Of a DNA stretch of 8,895 nucleotides, positions 1 through 7,827 are shown piece after piece (the stretch's first letter is position 1; each line of letters starts with the position of its first letter). The translations under genes were made by a program, and so were the position numbers. The notes under the pieces are model-generated. The model was not told where the DNA came from. It did no database searches and was given only the letters and a program-made list of their open reading frames with translations. This DNA is from Pseudofrankia asymbiotica (GTDB taxonomy: Bacteria > Actinomycetota > Actinomycetes > Frankiales > Frankiaceae): NCBI RefSeq assembly GCF_001983105.1, contig NZ_MOMC01000012.1, positions 114,066 through 122,960 on the forward strand, written 5' to 3'.

Positions 1-1190
1 CCACGACCTGCCTGGTCCTGTTCACCAGCCTCGGCGGCTCCTCGATCGCGTGGAGCTCGGCGACGAGCATCGGCCTCGCGGTCGGCGGCGTCGCGCTGCT
101 CGGGCTGTTCGCGCTGGTCGAGCGGCGGGCGGCCGAGCCGGTGCTGCCGCCGCGGCTGTTCAAGCTCAGGGTGTTCAACGTCGCCAGCCTGATGAGCTTC
201 GTGTGCGGCTTCGCGATGTTCGGCTCGATCATCTTCCTGCCGCTGTTCCTGCAGGTCGTCAAGGGCATCGACCCGACCGTGTCCGGCCTGCAGATGCTGC
301 CGATGAGCCTCGGCCTGATGATCGCCTCGATGACGACCGGGCGCCTGATCTCCGCCTTCGGCCGGTACAAGGTCTTCCCGATCCTCGGAACCGGCCTGAT
401 GACGATCGGCACGGCGCTGTTCTCGCTGCTCACCCCGGACGTCTCGACCCTGCGGCTGAGCCTGTCGATGTTCGTCTTCGGCGCCGGGATGGGCCTGGTC
501 ATGCCGGTCCTCACCCTGTCGGTGCAGAACGCGGTGGACCCGCGGGACCTGGGCGCCGCGACGTCGGGCTCGACGTTCTTCCGCTCGATCGGCGGCTCGT
601 TCGGCACCGCGGTGTTCGGCACGATCTTCGCGAACGTGCTCGCCGGCAAGCTGGCGCACCTGACCGGCGGCACCCCGCTGCCGGGCGGGGTCACCGGCTC
701 GGATGTGAGCCCCAAGCTCATCGCCGGCCTGCCCGAGGCCCTGCGCACCGGCTTCATCCAGACCTACACCGACTCGCTGCAGGTCGTCTTCCTGGTCGCG
801 GTGCCGATCGCGTTCCTGGGGTTCCTGACCGCCTGGCTGCTGCCCGAGCTGCGCATGCGCCGCAGCAGCGGTCTCGACGCCCGCGCCGAGGCCACCGCGG
901 CGGCCGACGCCACCCTGGTCGGCGCGGCGGCCGACGCCGTGCTGGTCAGCGCGACGACCGACGCCGTGCTGGTCGGCGCGACGACCGGCCCGCTCGCCAC
1001 GGCCGGGGATGGCCGGCCGCGGACCTCGACCGGCGCGACGATCGCCCCGGCTCCGCGCCCGGCCGGCCTCGACCTGCGCACGGCCGGCGGCGACGAGCCG
1101 GAGCTGACCATCCCGGACACGGTTCCGGCGGACCTGCTGCTCTCCGGCGACCTGGCCGGGCGCGGCCACTCACCCAGGCACGACGGCTGA
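1..1190 (+). CDS. DHA2 (EmrB/QacA-type) MFS drug exporter, 5'-truncated
   Basis: This is the C-terminal part of a 14-helix proton-driven multidrug exporter of the inner membrane. The reading frame is open from base 3, so the gene begins outside the window; the GTG at 141 is an internal valine. About 395 residues are visible. They align without gaps of note to the second exporter at 2228-3925 from about its residue 233 onward; 38 of 53 residues match from the LPPRLF motif. Shared hallmarks are the hydrophobic FLPLFLQVV segment, [15 protein letters not shown] and [12 protein letters not shown]. After the last helix (around base 845) comes a hydrophilic Ala/Thr-rich tail of about 114 residues, about twice the length of its paralogue's, containing a 27-bp in-frame repeat. 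The gene ends in TGA and a strong hairpin follows. Substrate is unknown. Family assignment is firm; the drug-export role is inferred from the family and the adjacent TetR gene. Confidence 0.93.
   Translation, partial: TTCLVLFTSLGGSSIAWSSATSIGLAVGGVALLGLFALVERRAAEPVLPPRLFKLRVFNVASLMSFVCGFAMFGSIIFLPLFLQVVKGIDPTVSGLQMLPMSLGLMIASMTTGRLISAFGRYKVFPILGTGLMTIGTALFSLLTPDVSTLRLSLSMFVFGAGMGLVMPVLTLSVQNAVDPRDLGAATSGSTFFRSIGGSFGTAVFGTIFANVLAGKLAHLTGGTPLPGGVTGSDVSPKLIAGLPEALRTGFIQTYTDSLQVVFLVAVPIAFLGFLTAWLLPELRMRRSSGLDARAEATAAADATLVGAAADAVLVSATTDAVLVGATTGPLATAGDGRPRTSTGATIAPAPRPAGLDLRTAGGDEPELTIPDTVPADLLLSGDLAGRGHSPRHDG
903..983 (+). repeat. 27-bp in-frame tandem repeat, 3 copies, in exporter tail
   Basis: Three 27-bp units start at 903, 930 and 957. 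They encode ADATLVGAA, ADAVLVSAT and TDAVLVGAT in the cytoplasmic tail of the truncated exporter. The second and third units are nearly identical. The paralogous exporter has no equivalent, so the tail probably grew by repeat duplication after the two pumps diverged. Confidence 0.85.
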
Positions 1191-1211
1191 GCGGGGCGCC
1201 TGCCACGGAGC

Positions 1212-1244
1212 CTGCCCGGTCACCCCGAAAGGGTGGCCGGGCAG
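1212..1244 (+). terminator. Strong stem-loop after the first exporter
   Basis: CTGCCCGG (1212-1219) pairs perfectly with CCGGGCAG (1237-1244). A T-G wobble follows, then CACCC (1221-1225) pairs with GGGTG (1231-1235), leaving the loop CGAAA. The 14-pair stem begins 21 nt after the TGA stop. There is no T-run behind it, which is usual for high-GC actinomycete terminators. It should separate the exporter transcript from the tetR promoter. Confidence 0.72.
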
Positions 1245-1283
1245 TCCAGCCAGGCCCAGCAGGCCGGGATCGCATCTTTTCAC

Positions 1284-1316
1284 TGACTGCAAACTTGTAT
1301 TGACGGCAAACTTGTA
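1284..1316. promoter_or_regulatory. Putative TetR operator: two 16-bp direct repeats, 17-bp period
   Basis: TGACTGCAAACTTGTA (1284-1299) and TGACGGCAAACTTGTA (1301-1316) differ at one base. Each contains GCAA-AC-TTGT, a near-palindrome of the kind a TetR dimer could bind. The repeats flank and overlap the -35-like TTGACG at 1300-1305. The phase continues weakly on both sides, with GCATCTTTTCACTGACT at 1272 and GCAAAATAC at 1323. The tract is conspicuously AT-rich against its surroundings and sits just ahead of the TetR gene, so autoregulation is the simplest reading. Operator function is inferred. Confidence 0.62.
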
Positions 1317-1329
1317 GAGTGTGCAAAAT
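1300..1329 (+). promoter_or_regulatory. Putative sigma-70-type promoter of the TetR gene
   Basis: TTGACG (1300-1305) matches the -35 consensus at five of six positions. CAAAAT (1324-1329) lies 18 bp downstream and matches the -10 consensus at four of six. Transcription would start near 1336, giving a leader of about 20 nt that just includes the ribosome binding site. The direct repeats straddle the -35, so a bound repressor would block it. The -10 is weak, hence the moderate confidence. Confidence 0.45.
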
Positions 1330-1337
1330 ACGGCGCG

Positions 1338-1348
1338 AGGGAGGAGGA
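1338..1348 (+). promoter_or_regulatory. Ribosome binding site fixing the TetR start
   Basis: AGGGAGGAGGA ends 6 nt before the ATG at 1355. This strong Shine-Dalgarno favours ATG 1355 over the in-frame GTG at 1319, which lies upstream of the site and inside the promoter region. Confidence 0.75.
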
Positions 1349-1999
1349 CGGGCGATGGGAATGAGTGCCGGCGCTGTGGCCGAGCCCACCGAGCTCGGTC
1401 TGCGCGAGCGCAAGAAGCGCCAGACCCGCGACGCGATCCGGGAGGCCGCCGTCCGCCTCGTCGCCGACCGTGGCCTCGAGCGCGTGACCGTCGACGAGAT
1501 CGCCCAGGCGGCGAACGTCTCCCCGCGCACCTTCTTCAACTACTTCCGGTCCAAGGAAGACGCTCTCGCCGGGATCGACAAGGACGAGATCGAGGAGACG
1601 TGCGCCGCGCTGCGCGCCCGGCCGGCCGACGAGCCGCCGCTGAGCGCGGTCGCCGCCATCCTTGTCGGCCGGCTCGAGCGCAAGATGCTCGACCCGCAAA
1701 TACAGCAGGCGCGGGTTCAGATGCACCAGAGCCATCCGCAGCTGTTCGGCGTGCACGCCGCCACGTGGCGCAACTTCGAGCGGCGCCTCGCCGAGGTCAT
1801 CGCCGAGCGCACCGGCCTGTCGGCCGACGAGGACCCGTACCCCGCGACCGTCGTCGCCGTGGCGATGGCCGTCGTCCGGTCGACGATCTCCCACTGGCAG
1901 GCAACCGAGAACCCTTCCGCGGCAACGCTGTCGGAGAACCTGCGGGCGGGGTTCGACAGCGTCGCCCGCGGCCTCACGCCGCCCGCGCCGCCGCCTGAG

Positions 2000-3925
<1,926 letters not shown>

Positions 3926-3926
3926 C

Positions 3927-3956
3927 GGCCCCGGTCTCCGCCCGGCCACCGGGGTC
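3927..3956 (+). terminator. Stem-loop directly after the second exporter
   Basis: GGCCCCGGT (3927-3935) pairs with ACCGGGGTC (3948-3956), including one G-T wobble, around a 12-nt loop. The stem starts one base after the TAG stop. It has no T-run, like the hairpin after the first exporter. It overlaps the 20-bp repeats described separately and could also affect the convergent transcript. Confidence 0.5.
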
Positions 3957-3999
3957 TCGGCCCGGCTACCGGGTCTCCGCCCCGTTACCGGGTGCCCAC
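3941..3999. repeat. About 20-bp tandem repeat between convergent genes, 3 copies
   Basis: Units begin at 3941, 3961 and about 3980. The core is CCCGGCCACCGGGGTCT, CCCGGCTACCGGGTCTC and CCCCGTTACCGGGTGCC. The first two cores are small palindromes, CCCGG-3 nt-CCGGG. The third copy contains the TAA stop of the minus-strand gene and encodes its last residues (VGTR). The array therefore separates, and partly encodes, the ends of two converging genes, and may act as a bidirectional terminator. Confidence 0.75.
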
Positions 4000-6087
4000 C
4001 GCGGCTTCCGGACCGGCGGCGGAGGCCGGCTCGGGCCGGGCTGGATGATCCGCGGAGCTCACGGTGGGTGGCGTCGCCTGGTCGTCTGAGGACGTCGCAT
4101 CGTCATCCGCGGTCGGCCCCGCCGGCAGGCCGCGGAGGGACGAGCGGGCGACGACCACCAGCGCCGCCACGACGAGCGCGCCGGTGGCCGCGAGGATCGT
4201 CCAGGTGACGCCTACGGGGAACGGCGCCCAGCGGGCGATCGCGGCGGCGGCGTCCGGGATCCGCGCCGGGGTGAAGGCGACGCCGCGGCCGAGCCAGTAG
4301 TAGCTGCAGATGGCCAGCAGCGCGAAGGCCTGCATGAGCACCGCGCCGACGAGCAGGATCATCGGAGTCCAGCGCGCGCGCCGGCCGAGCAGCCGGGCAA
4401 GACCCGCCGCGGCGACCACGGCGATGCCGACGACGCCGAGATAGAGGTAACGGCCCTGGACGGCGATGCCTCGGGTGTAGCGCTCGTACTCGGCCCAGCT
4501 GCGCTGGCCGACCGTCACATAGGCGAACGCGGCCGGCAGCAGCAGCACCGCCGGCACCGCCGGCACCGCGGGGGTACGCAGCCGGCCCGGCCAGCGTCGC
4601 CCGGCCGGCGTCGCCGCGTCGCCCGTGGGCTGGGCCGGGATCGCCGGGACGGCCGGCTCCTCGGAACCGGGCGCCGGCCCGCGCCCGCGCCCGCGCGGAC
4701 CGGCCAGGCCGCTCGCGAGTCCGACCAGGCCGACGGCGAGGACGACGACGGTGGCGGAGACGATCGCGATCGGCGTCAGCTGCGGCGGCTCGAACAGGCC
4801 CAGCCCGGCCCAGAACCGGTTGAACATGGTCTGGACGAAGTACCACAGCCAGGTCCAGAACGAGTCGGGCAGCAGCAACGGCTCCCGGCGGGGCGGGTCC
4901 ACCCCCCAGCCGTTCGGCTGGACCGCCCCGTAGAGCACGTAGTTGCGCACCCACCACCAGCCGCCGGCGGCGAGGCCCACGCCGAGCGCGATGGCCGCCG
5001 GCCGCCACGGCAGCGAGGCGAGCGCCGCGCGCAGGCGGGCCCGGCGCGGCTCGGTGACGGCCGGCCTCGCGTCAGGGTCGCGGTCGCGCAGCCAGCCGAC
5101 CAGGTAGGCGGCGGCGACCATGAGCGGCAGCAGCAGGGCCGTCCCCTTGGACATCAGCGCCACCGCGAGCCAGATCCCGGCCCAGACCGCCGTGCGCGTC
5201 TCGCCCTTTGGCCTTCGAGGGCGCGCGGCTTCGCCGTTGTCGCTCCCCGTTCCGCCAGGGGGGTCGCCGCGCAGCACCCCGGCGAGGACGAACGTCAGCG
5301 CGCTGGCGGACAGCATGAGGATGCCGTCGTTGTTGAAGGACGAGCCGACCCGGGTGAGGCCAGGAATCGCCAGCGGCAGCACCGCGGCGCCCCGCCCCGC
5401 CGTCTCGGCGAGGCCGAGGCGGCGCGCCGTCGCCCAGGCCAGCAGCGGCAGCGGCGCGACCAGCAGGATGTTGAGCAGCCGCAGGACGTAGACCTGCTGG
5501 TCGTAGGCCCAGTCGTCCGAGCCCGGCAACGCGGACAGCAGCCCGGCGCCGACGGCGTAGACCAGCGGCGGGTGCTGCACCATCTGGTTCGACAGCCGGC
5601 CGTCGGTGACGGGGTCCGGCCCGCCGAGCTCGTCGAACGAGCCGCGCTCGGGGCGTGGCGTCGGGGTGATCTCGGCGAACGACGGCGAGCCGCGCCGCTT
5701 GCCGCCGGACAGGAACATGTCGGCGTAGTCGCCTCGGTCGAAGTCGTCCGAGGTCGCCGCGACCCCCTTGGAGATCATCTTGTCGCCCGGGCCGGGCCAG
5801 CCGGCGCCGTGCTCGAGCCCGTAGACCATGTCGACGTGCTGCGCCTCGTCGTAGCCGGCCCACGTCGGGTAGATCACCGAGTAGGTGGCGAGCAGCGCGA
5901 CGTGCAGCGCGGTGATCAGCAGCACGGCCGCCGGCACCCGCCGGGCGAGTGCCCCGGCCGCCCCGGACGCCTTCCCGAGGGCCCGCCGCGCGCGCCGCGC
6001 ATGCCGCGGGTGGTCCGGGGTGCCGGCGGCGTCTGGCGCTGGTCCGGCTGACGGGTCGGACGGGGTCGACTGGGCGGGAATCCCCAT
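3985..6087 (-). CDS. Polytopic membrane protein, GT-C/DUF2142-like, probable glycosyltransferase
   Basis: This 700-residue multi-helix protein resembles lipid-linked-sugar (GT-C fold) glycosyltransferases and the DUF2142 group. After a disordered cytoplasmic N-terminus of about 50 residues comes helix 1 (52-73). A long outer loop follows with the acidic pair in WAGYDEAQH (D80, E81), where GT-C enzymes carry their catalytic acid, and QHPPLVYAVGAG (171-182). Further family-like signatures are SSFNNDGILM (249-258), ALMSKGTALLLP (310-321), GWWWVRNYVLYG (376-387) and VQGRYLYL (543-550). A Pro/Ala-rich loop at about 462-512 contains the PAV repeat PAVPAVPAV. The charged tail after residue 650 is cytoplasmic. 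It likely acts at the membrane in surface-glycan assembly, which fits the divergent rfbD, but donor and acceptor are unknown. ATG 6087 has a GAGG site 8 nt upstream. A longer form from GTG 6357 (790 residues) lacks any ribosome site and adds an Arg/Pro-rich segment with more A/T-ending codons. Confidence 0.85.
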   Translation of the reverse strand: MGIPAQSTPSDPSAGPAPDAAGTPDHPRHARRARRALGKASGAAGALARRVPAAVLLITALHVALLATYSVIYPTWAGYDEAQHVDMVYGLEHGAGWPGPGDKMISKGVAATSDDFDRGDYADMFLSGGKRRGSPSFAEITPTPRPERGSFDELGGPDPVTDGRLSNQMVQHPPLVYAVGAGLLSALPGSDDWAYDQQVYVLRLLNILLVAPLPLLAWATARRLGLAETAGRGAAVLPLAIPGLTRVGSSFNNDGILMLSASALTFVLAGVLRGDPPGGTGSDNGEAARPRRPKGETRTAVWAGIWLAVALMSKGTALLLPLMVAAAYLVGWLRDRDPDARPAVTEPRRARLRAALASLPWRPAAIALGVGLAAGGWWWVRNYVLYGAVQPNGWGVDPPRREPLLLPDSFWTWLWYFVQTMFNRFWAGLGLFEPPQLTPIAIVSATVVVLAVGLVGLASGLAGPRGRGRGPAPGSEEPAVPAIPAQPTGDAATPAGRRWPGRLRTPAVPAVPAVLLLPAAFAYVTVGQRSWAEYERYTRGIAVQGRYLYLGVVGIAVVAAAGLARLLGRRARWTPMILLVGAVLMQAFALLAICSYYWLGRGVAFTPARIPDAAAAIARWAPFPVGVTWTILAATGALVVAALVVVARSSLRGLPAGPTADDDATSSDDQATPPTVSSADHPARPEPASAAGPEAAVGTR

Positions 6088-6095
6088 GCCGTCCG

Positions 6096-6099
6096 CCTC
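6096..6099 (-). promoter_or_regulatory. Ribosome binding site supporting the ATG at 6087
   Basis: Read on the minus strand, GAGG is followed by 8 nt and then ATG. The alternative in-frame GTG at 6357 has no purine-rich site ahead of it. This decides, with moderate certainty, for the 700-residue form of the membrane protein. Confidence 0.5.
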
Positions 6100-6364
6100 G
6101 GGCGGGGGGGACGTGGTGTCGGTGCGCTCGCTGATCTTTGGCTCCGTGGTTGCTTCGTCGCGGGCGCGTCGCGCGCCCTCCTCCGGCCATGCCGGCCGCC
6201 AGGCCGGCTCCGCCGGTTTTCGCGGCCCGTTTCCTGGCCGAACGGCCCCTCGTTTGGGCCGTGGTCCGTTGCGATTCGGCCCGATATGGCCCGCGACCCG
6301 CCCGTCAAGCCTAGACGACCGGTTCCGGCACCCCGGCGGCCCGGGCGACCACGCCACCGCGCAT

Positions 6365-6409
6365 CGCGGTGCTTACACCGCGGTGCCTGCTCCGCGCGAC
6401 CCCGCGCGG
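6365..6409. other. Two adjacent perfect stem-loops in the divergent gap
   Basis: CGCGGTG (6365-6371) pairs with CACCGCG (6376-6382) around a CTTA loop. CCGCGCG (6392-6398) pairs with CGCGCGG (6403-6409) around ACCC. Both are 7-bp perfect stems, 9 nt apart, just beyond the longest possible start of the minus-strand gene. They could be operator sites, leader structures or chance in GC-rich DNA. Confidence 0.45.
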
Positions 6410-6632
6410 CGCTCGCCAGGCTCGCCGCGCGCCACGCCGTCCGTACGCCGTGCATCGTGCGCCGTGCGCCTTGCTGCCCAGGTCTATGCGATGCCCGGGG
6501 TGTGAGGTGTTGCCCGCGTGTGGGCCGTGCCACGACGCCCGGCCGCGCCAGGTGCCTGGTGCTCGCCGCCGGACGCCGCGCGGCGCGGGCGCCCCGCTCG
6601 GCCAGCGGCGGCGGGAGTCCGACCACGCCACC

Positions 6633-6646
6633 GCACAAACCTGTGC
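6633..6646. promoter_or_regulatory. Small palindrome, possible operator
   Basis: GCACA-AACC-TGTGC is a 5+5 inverted repeat in a less GC-rich patch about 165 bp ahead of rfbD. It has the size of a dimeric regulator half-site pair, but nothing else ties it to a regulator. Confidence 0.25.
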
Positions 6647-6792
6647 AATGCCTGTGAATCCGCCCTGGCCTCTCGCCGGTGGTGGGCGGGCACGCGCCGA
6701 CGCACCCGCCCTGAGCCGTCCGGCCGGCGTCGGAACCCGCCCGGAAAGGGACAGCGGGTGCCTACCTGACGTGGGTGCCGGGTTGTTCGGCG

Positions 6793-6803
6793 GTCTGCCA
6801 GAC
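6793..6803 (+). promoter_or_regulatory. Palindrome just upstream of the rfbD start
   Basis: GTCTG-C-CAGAC is a perfect 5+5 inverted repeat ending 8 nt before the GTG start of rfbD. There is no Shine-Dalgarno in this interval, so rfbD may be leaderless. CAGACT (6799-6804), a weak -10-like word, would place the transcript start about at the GTG, and the palindrome would then overlap the -10. The evidence is slight. Confidence 0.3.
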
Positions 6804-6811
6804 TGCGAACC

Positions 6812-7702
6812 GTGCGCGTACTCGTGATCGGTTCTGGTGGCCAGGTCGGCTCCGACCTGTGCCGGCTGCTCGCCGCTGATCCCCGGCTGCCGGCCTCCGC
6901 CGGGCTGACCCGGGCGGAGTGTGACATCACCGATCCGGCCAGGGTCCGAGCGGTGATCCGTGACCAGGCCAGGCCGGCGAAGGTCCAGGGCGGGCTCACC
7001 GTCGTGAACACCGCCGCCTGGACCGACGTCGACGGCGCGGAGACCGACGAGGCGGGCGCCTACGCCGTCAACGCCGCCGGGCCCGCGCACCTGGCCGCCG
7101 CCTGCGCGGAGGCCGGCGCGACGCTCGTCCACCTCTCCACCGACTACGTCTTCGACGGCACGGCCGACAAGCCGTACGAGGTGGACGACCAGACCGGCCC
7201 GGTCTCCGCCTACGGGCGGACCAAGCTGGCCGGCGAGCAGGCCGTGCTCGCGCTGTGCCCGTCGGCGTACGTGGTCCGTACGGCCTGGGTGTATGGCGCG
7301 GTCGGGAAGAACTTCGTCAAGGCGATGGCGCGGCTGGCCCGTGAGCGCGACAGCCTGACGGTCGTGGACGACCAGCGCGGCTCGCCCACCTGGTCGGCCG
7401 ATCTCGCCGCCGGGATCGTGGAGCTGGTGCTCTCCGGCGCCGCGCCGGGCCTTTACCACTACACGAGTGCCGGCGACACCACCTGGTTCCACTTCGCCCG
7501 GGCGATCATGGAGGAGCTGGGGCAGGACCCGGCCAAGGTCGCCCCGACGACCACCGCCGCGTTCCCGCGCCCCGCGCCCCGGCCCGCCTATTCGGTGCTT
7601 TCCGCCCGCCGCTGGCACGACGCCGGCCTCAGCTCGCCCCGTCCCTGGCGGGACGCGCTCGCCGCCGCCTTCGCCGCCCATCCTGTCGAGCTGCGCGGCT
7701 GA
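6812..7702 (+). CDS. rfbD: dTDP-4-dehydrorhamnose reductase (RmlD/RfbD)
   Basis: This 296-residue cytoplasmic enzyme catalyses the last step of dTDP-L-rhamnose synthesis, the NAD(P)H reduction of dTDP-4-dehydro-L-rhamnose. It belongs to the short-chain (extended SDR) superfamily, and its length is typical. Visible are the Rossmann motif GSGGQVG (7-13), NTAAWTDVDGAE (66-77), the STDYVFDG strand (109-116), the catalytic YGRTK (Y134, K138), RTAWVYG (156-162), DQRGSPTW (187-194) and the C-terminal RPAYSVLS (257-264) that contacts the sugar nucleotide. The GTG at 6812 is the start because the Rossmann strand begins directly after it; no ribosome site is visible, which suggests a leaderless transcript. 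The other rml genes are not in the window, so this copy stands apart from a full rhamnose operon. Its product would supply rhamnosyltransferases for surface glycans, possibly working with the divergent membrane protein. Confidence 0.95.
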   Translation: MRVLVIGSGGQVGSDLCRLLAADPRLPASAGLTRAECDITDPARVRAVIRDQARPAKVQGGLTVVNTAAWTDVDGAETDEAGAYAVNAAGPAHLAAACAEAGATLVHLSTDYVFDGTADKPYEVDDQTGPVSAYGRTKLAGEQAVLALCPSAYVVRTAWVYGAVGKNFVKAMARLARERDSLTVVDDQRGSPTWSADLAAGIVELVLSGAAPGLYHYTSAGDTTWFHFARAIMEELGQDPAKVAPTTTAAFPRPAPRPAYSVLSARRWHDAGLSSPRPWRDALAAAFAAHPVELRG

Positions 7703-7705
7703 CGT

Positions 7706-7749
7706 CGTCCAGGACGGCTGATCGTCCAGGACGGCTGGCAGGACGGCTG
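7706..7749. repeat. 15-bp direct repeats after rfbD, 17-bp period
   Basis: CGTCCAGGACGGCTG occurs exactly at 7706-7720 and 7723-7737, followed by a shorter copy CAGGACGGCTG at 7739-7749. The same word CGGCTGA also forms the end of rfbD including its stop (7696-7702). The inner CGTCCAGGACG is itself nearly palindromic (CGTCC-AGGACG). It may be slippage of the gene end or part of the terminator region. Confidence 0.7.
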
Positions 7750-7760
7750 ACCAGAACGAG

Positions 7761-7779
7761 GGGCTGGCGCTGCCAGCCC
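7761..7779 (+). terminator. Stem-loop between rfbD and metG
   Basis: GGGCTGGC (7761-7768) pairs perfectly with GCCAGCCC (7772-7779) around a GCT loop, 58 nt after the rfbD stop. GTTGTC follows rather than a T-run. It probably ends the rfbD transcript, so that metG has its own promoter. Confidence 0.6.
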
Positions 7780-7800
7780 GTTGTCGCGGTGAGAATCGGT

Positions 7801-7818
7801 TTACCCCCCGGGGGGTAA
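7801..7818. promoter_or_regulatory. Perfect 18-bp G/C-tract palindrome, CsoR-like operator candidate
   Basis: TTACCCCCCGGGGGGTAA is a perfect palindrome 9 nt ahead of the metG GTG. A C-tract/G-tract inverted repeat bounded by TA and TA is the known architecture of operators for the CsoR/RcnR family (copper, nickel or formaldehyde sensors). It overlaps the metG -10 candidate, so binding would repress. The palindrome is seen directly; the family match is from general knowledge of such operators; no regulator gene is in the window. Confidence 0.5.
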
Positions 7819-7821
7819 CGT
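7816..7821 (+). promoter_or_regulatory. -10 box for a leaderless metG transcript
   Basis: TAACGT fits the actinobacterial TANNNT -10 pattern and lies 6 nt before the GTG at 7828, the spacing expected when transcription starts at the start codon itself. No good -35 is seen 17-18 bp upstream. The only other possible ribosome signal is the G-run of the palindrome, 12 nt from the GTG. Confidence 0.45.
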
Positions 7822-7827
7822 GAAGCC

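Larger units (their letters stand above)
6088..6811. other. Divergent intergenic region, 724 nt, no convincing gene
   Basis: This gap separates the minus-strand membrane protein from rfbD on the plus strand and should hold both promoters. Open frames through it give Arg/Pro/Ala-rich peptides with no recognisable motif and poor start sites. The segment 6088-6357 could be an N-terminal extension of the membrane protein, but about one codon in five there ends in A or T, including AAA, CGA and GGA. Between 6360 and 6480 lie perfect stem-loops and several copies of GCCGTGC/GCCGTCC-like words. A small palindrome lies at 6633-6646 and another just before rfbD. I could not place a convincing -35/-10 pair for either gene. 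Confidence 0.6.

Noticed and set aside
141..143. GTG 141 as the start of the first exporter
   Set aside because: The frame is open to the window edge, and residues upstream of 141 match the paralogue ([19 protein letters not shown]). The gene is truncated by the window, not by evolution.
1319..1354. GTG at 1319 as an earlier start for the TetR gene
   Set aside because: It lies inside the predicted promoter, and the strong AGGGAGGAGGA site is downstream of it and correctly spaced for the ATG at 1355.
3941..3999. CRISPR-like array
   Set aside because: The 20-bp units are directly adjacent with no spacers and partly encode a protein end. No cas gene is present.
6088..6357. 90-residue N-terminal extension of the membrane protein from GTG 6357
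   Set aside because: There is no ribosome site, the composition is Arg/Pro-rich, and about a fifth of codons end in A or T. It is not excluded, since the codons just after ATG 6087 are also somewhat relaxed.
6700..6811. Riboswitch or attenuator ahead of rfbD
   Set aside because: GGGTGCC occurs twice and weak inverted repeats are present, but I could not fit a known riboswitch core or a terminator/antiterminator pair, and rfbD appears leaderless.
6369..6827. Plus-strand open frame of 152 codons in the divergent gap
   Set aside because: It is Arg/Ala/Pro-rich, has no ribosome site, overlaps the rfbD start in another frame, and shows no motif.
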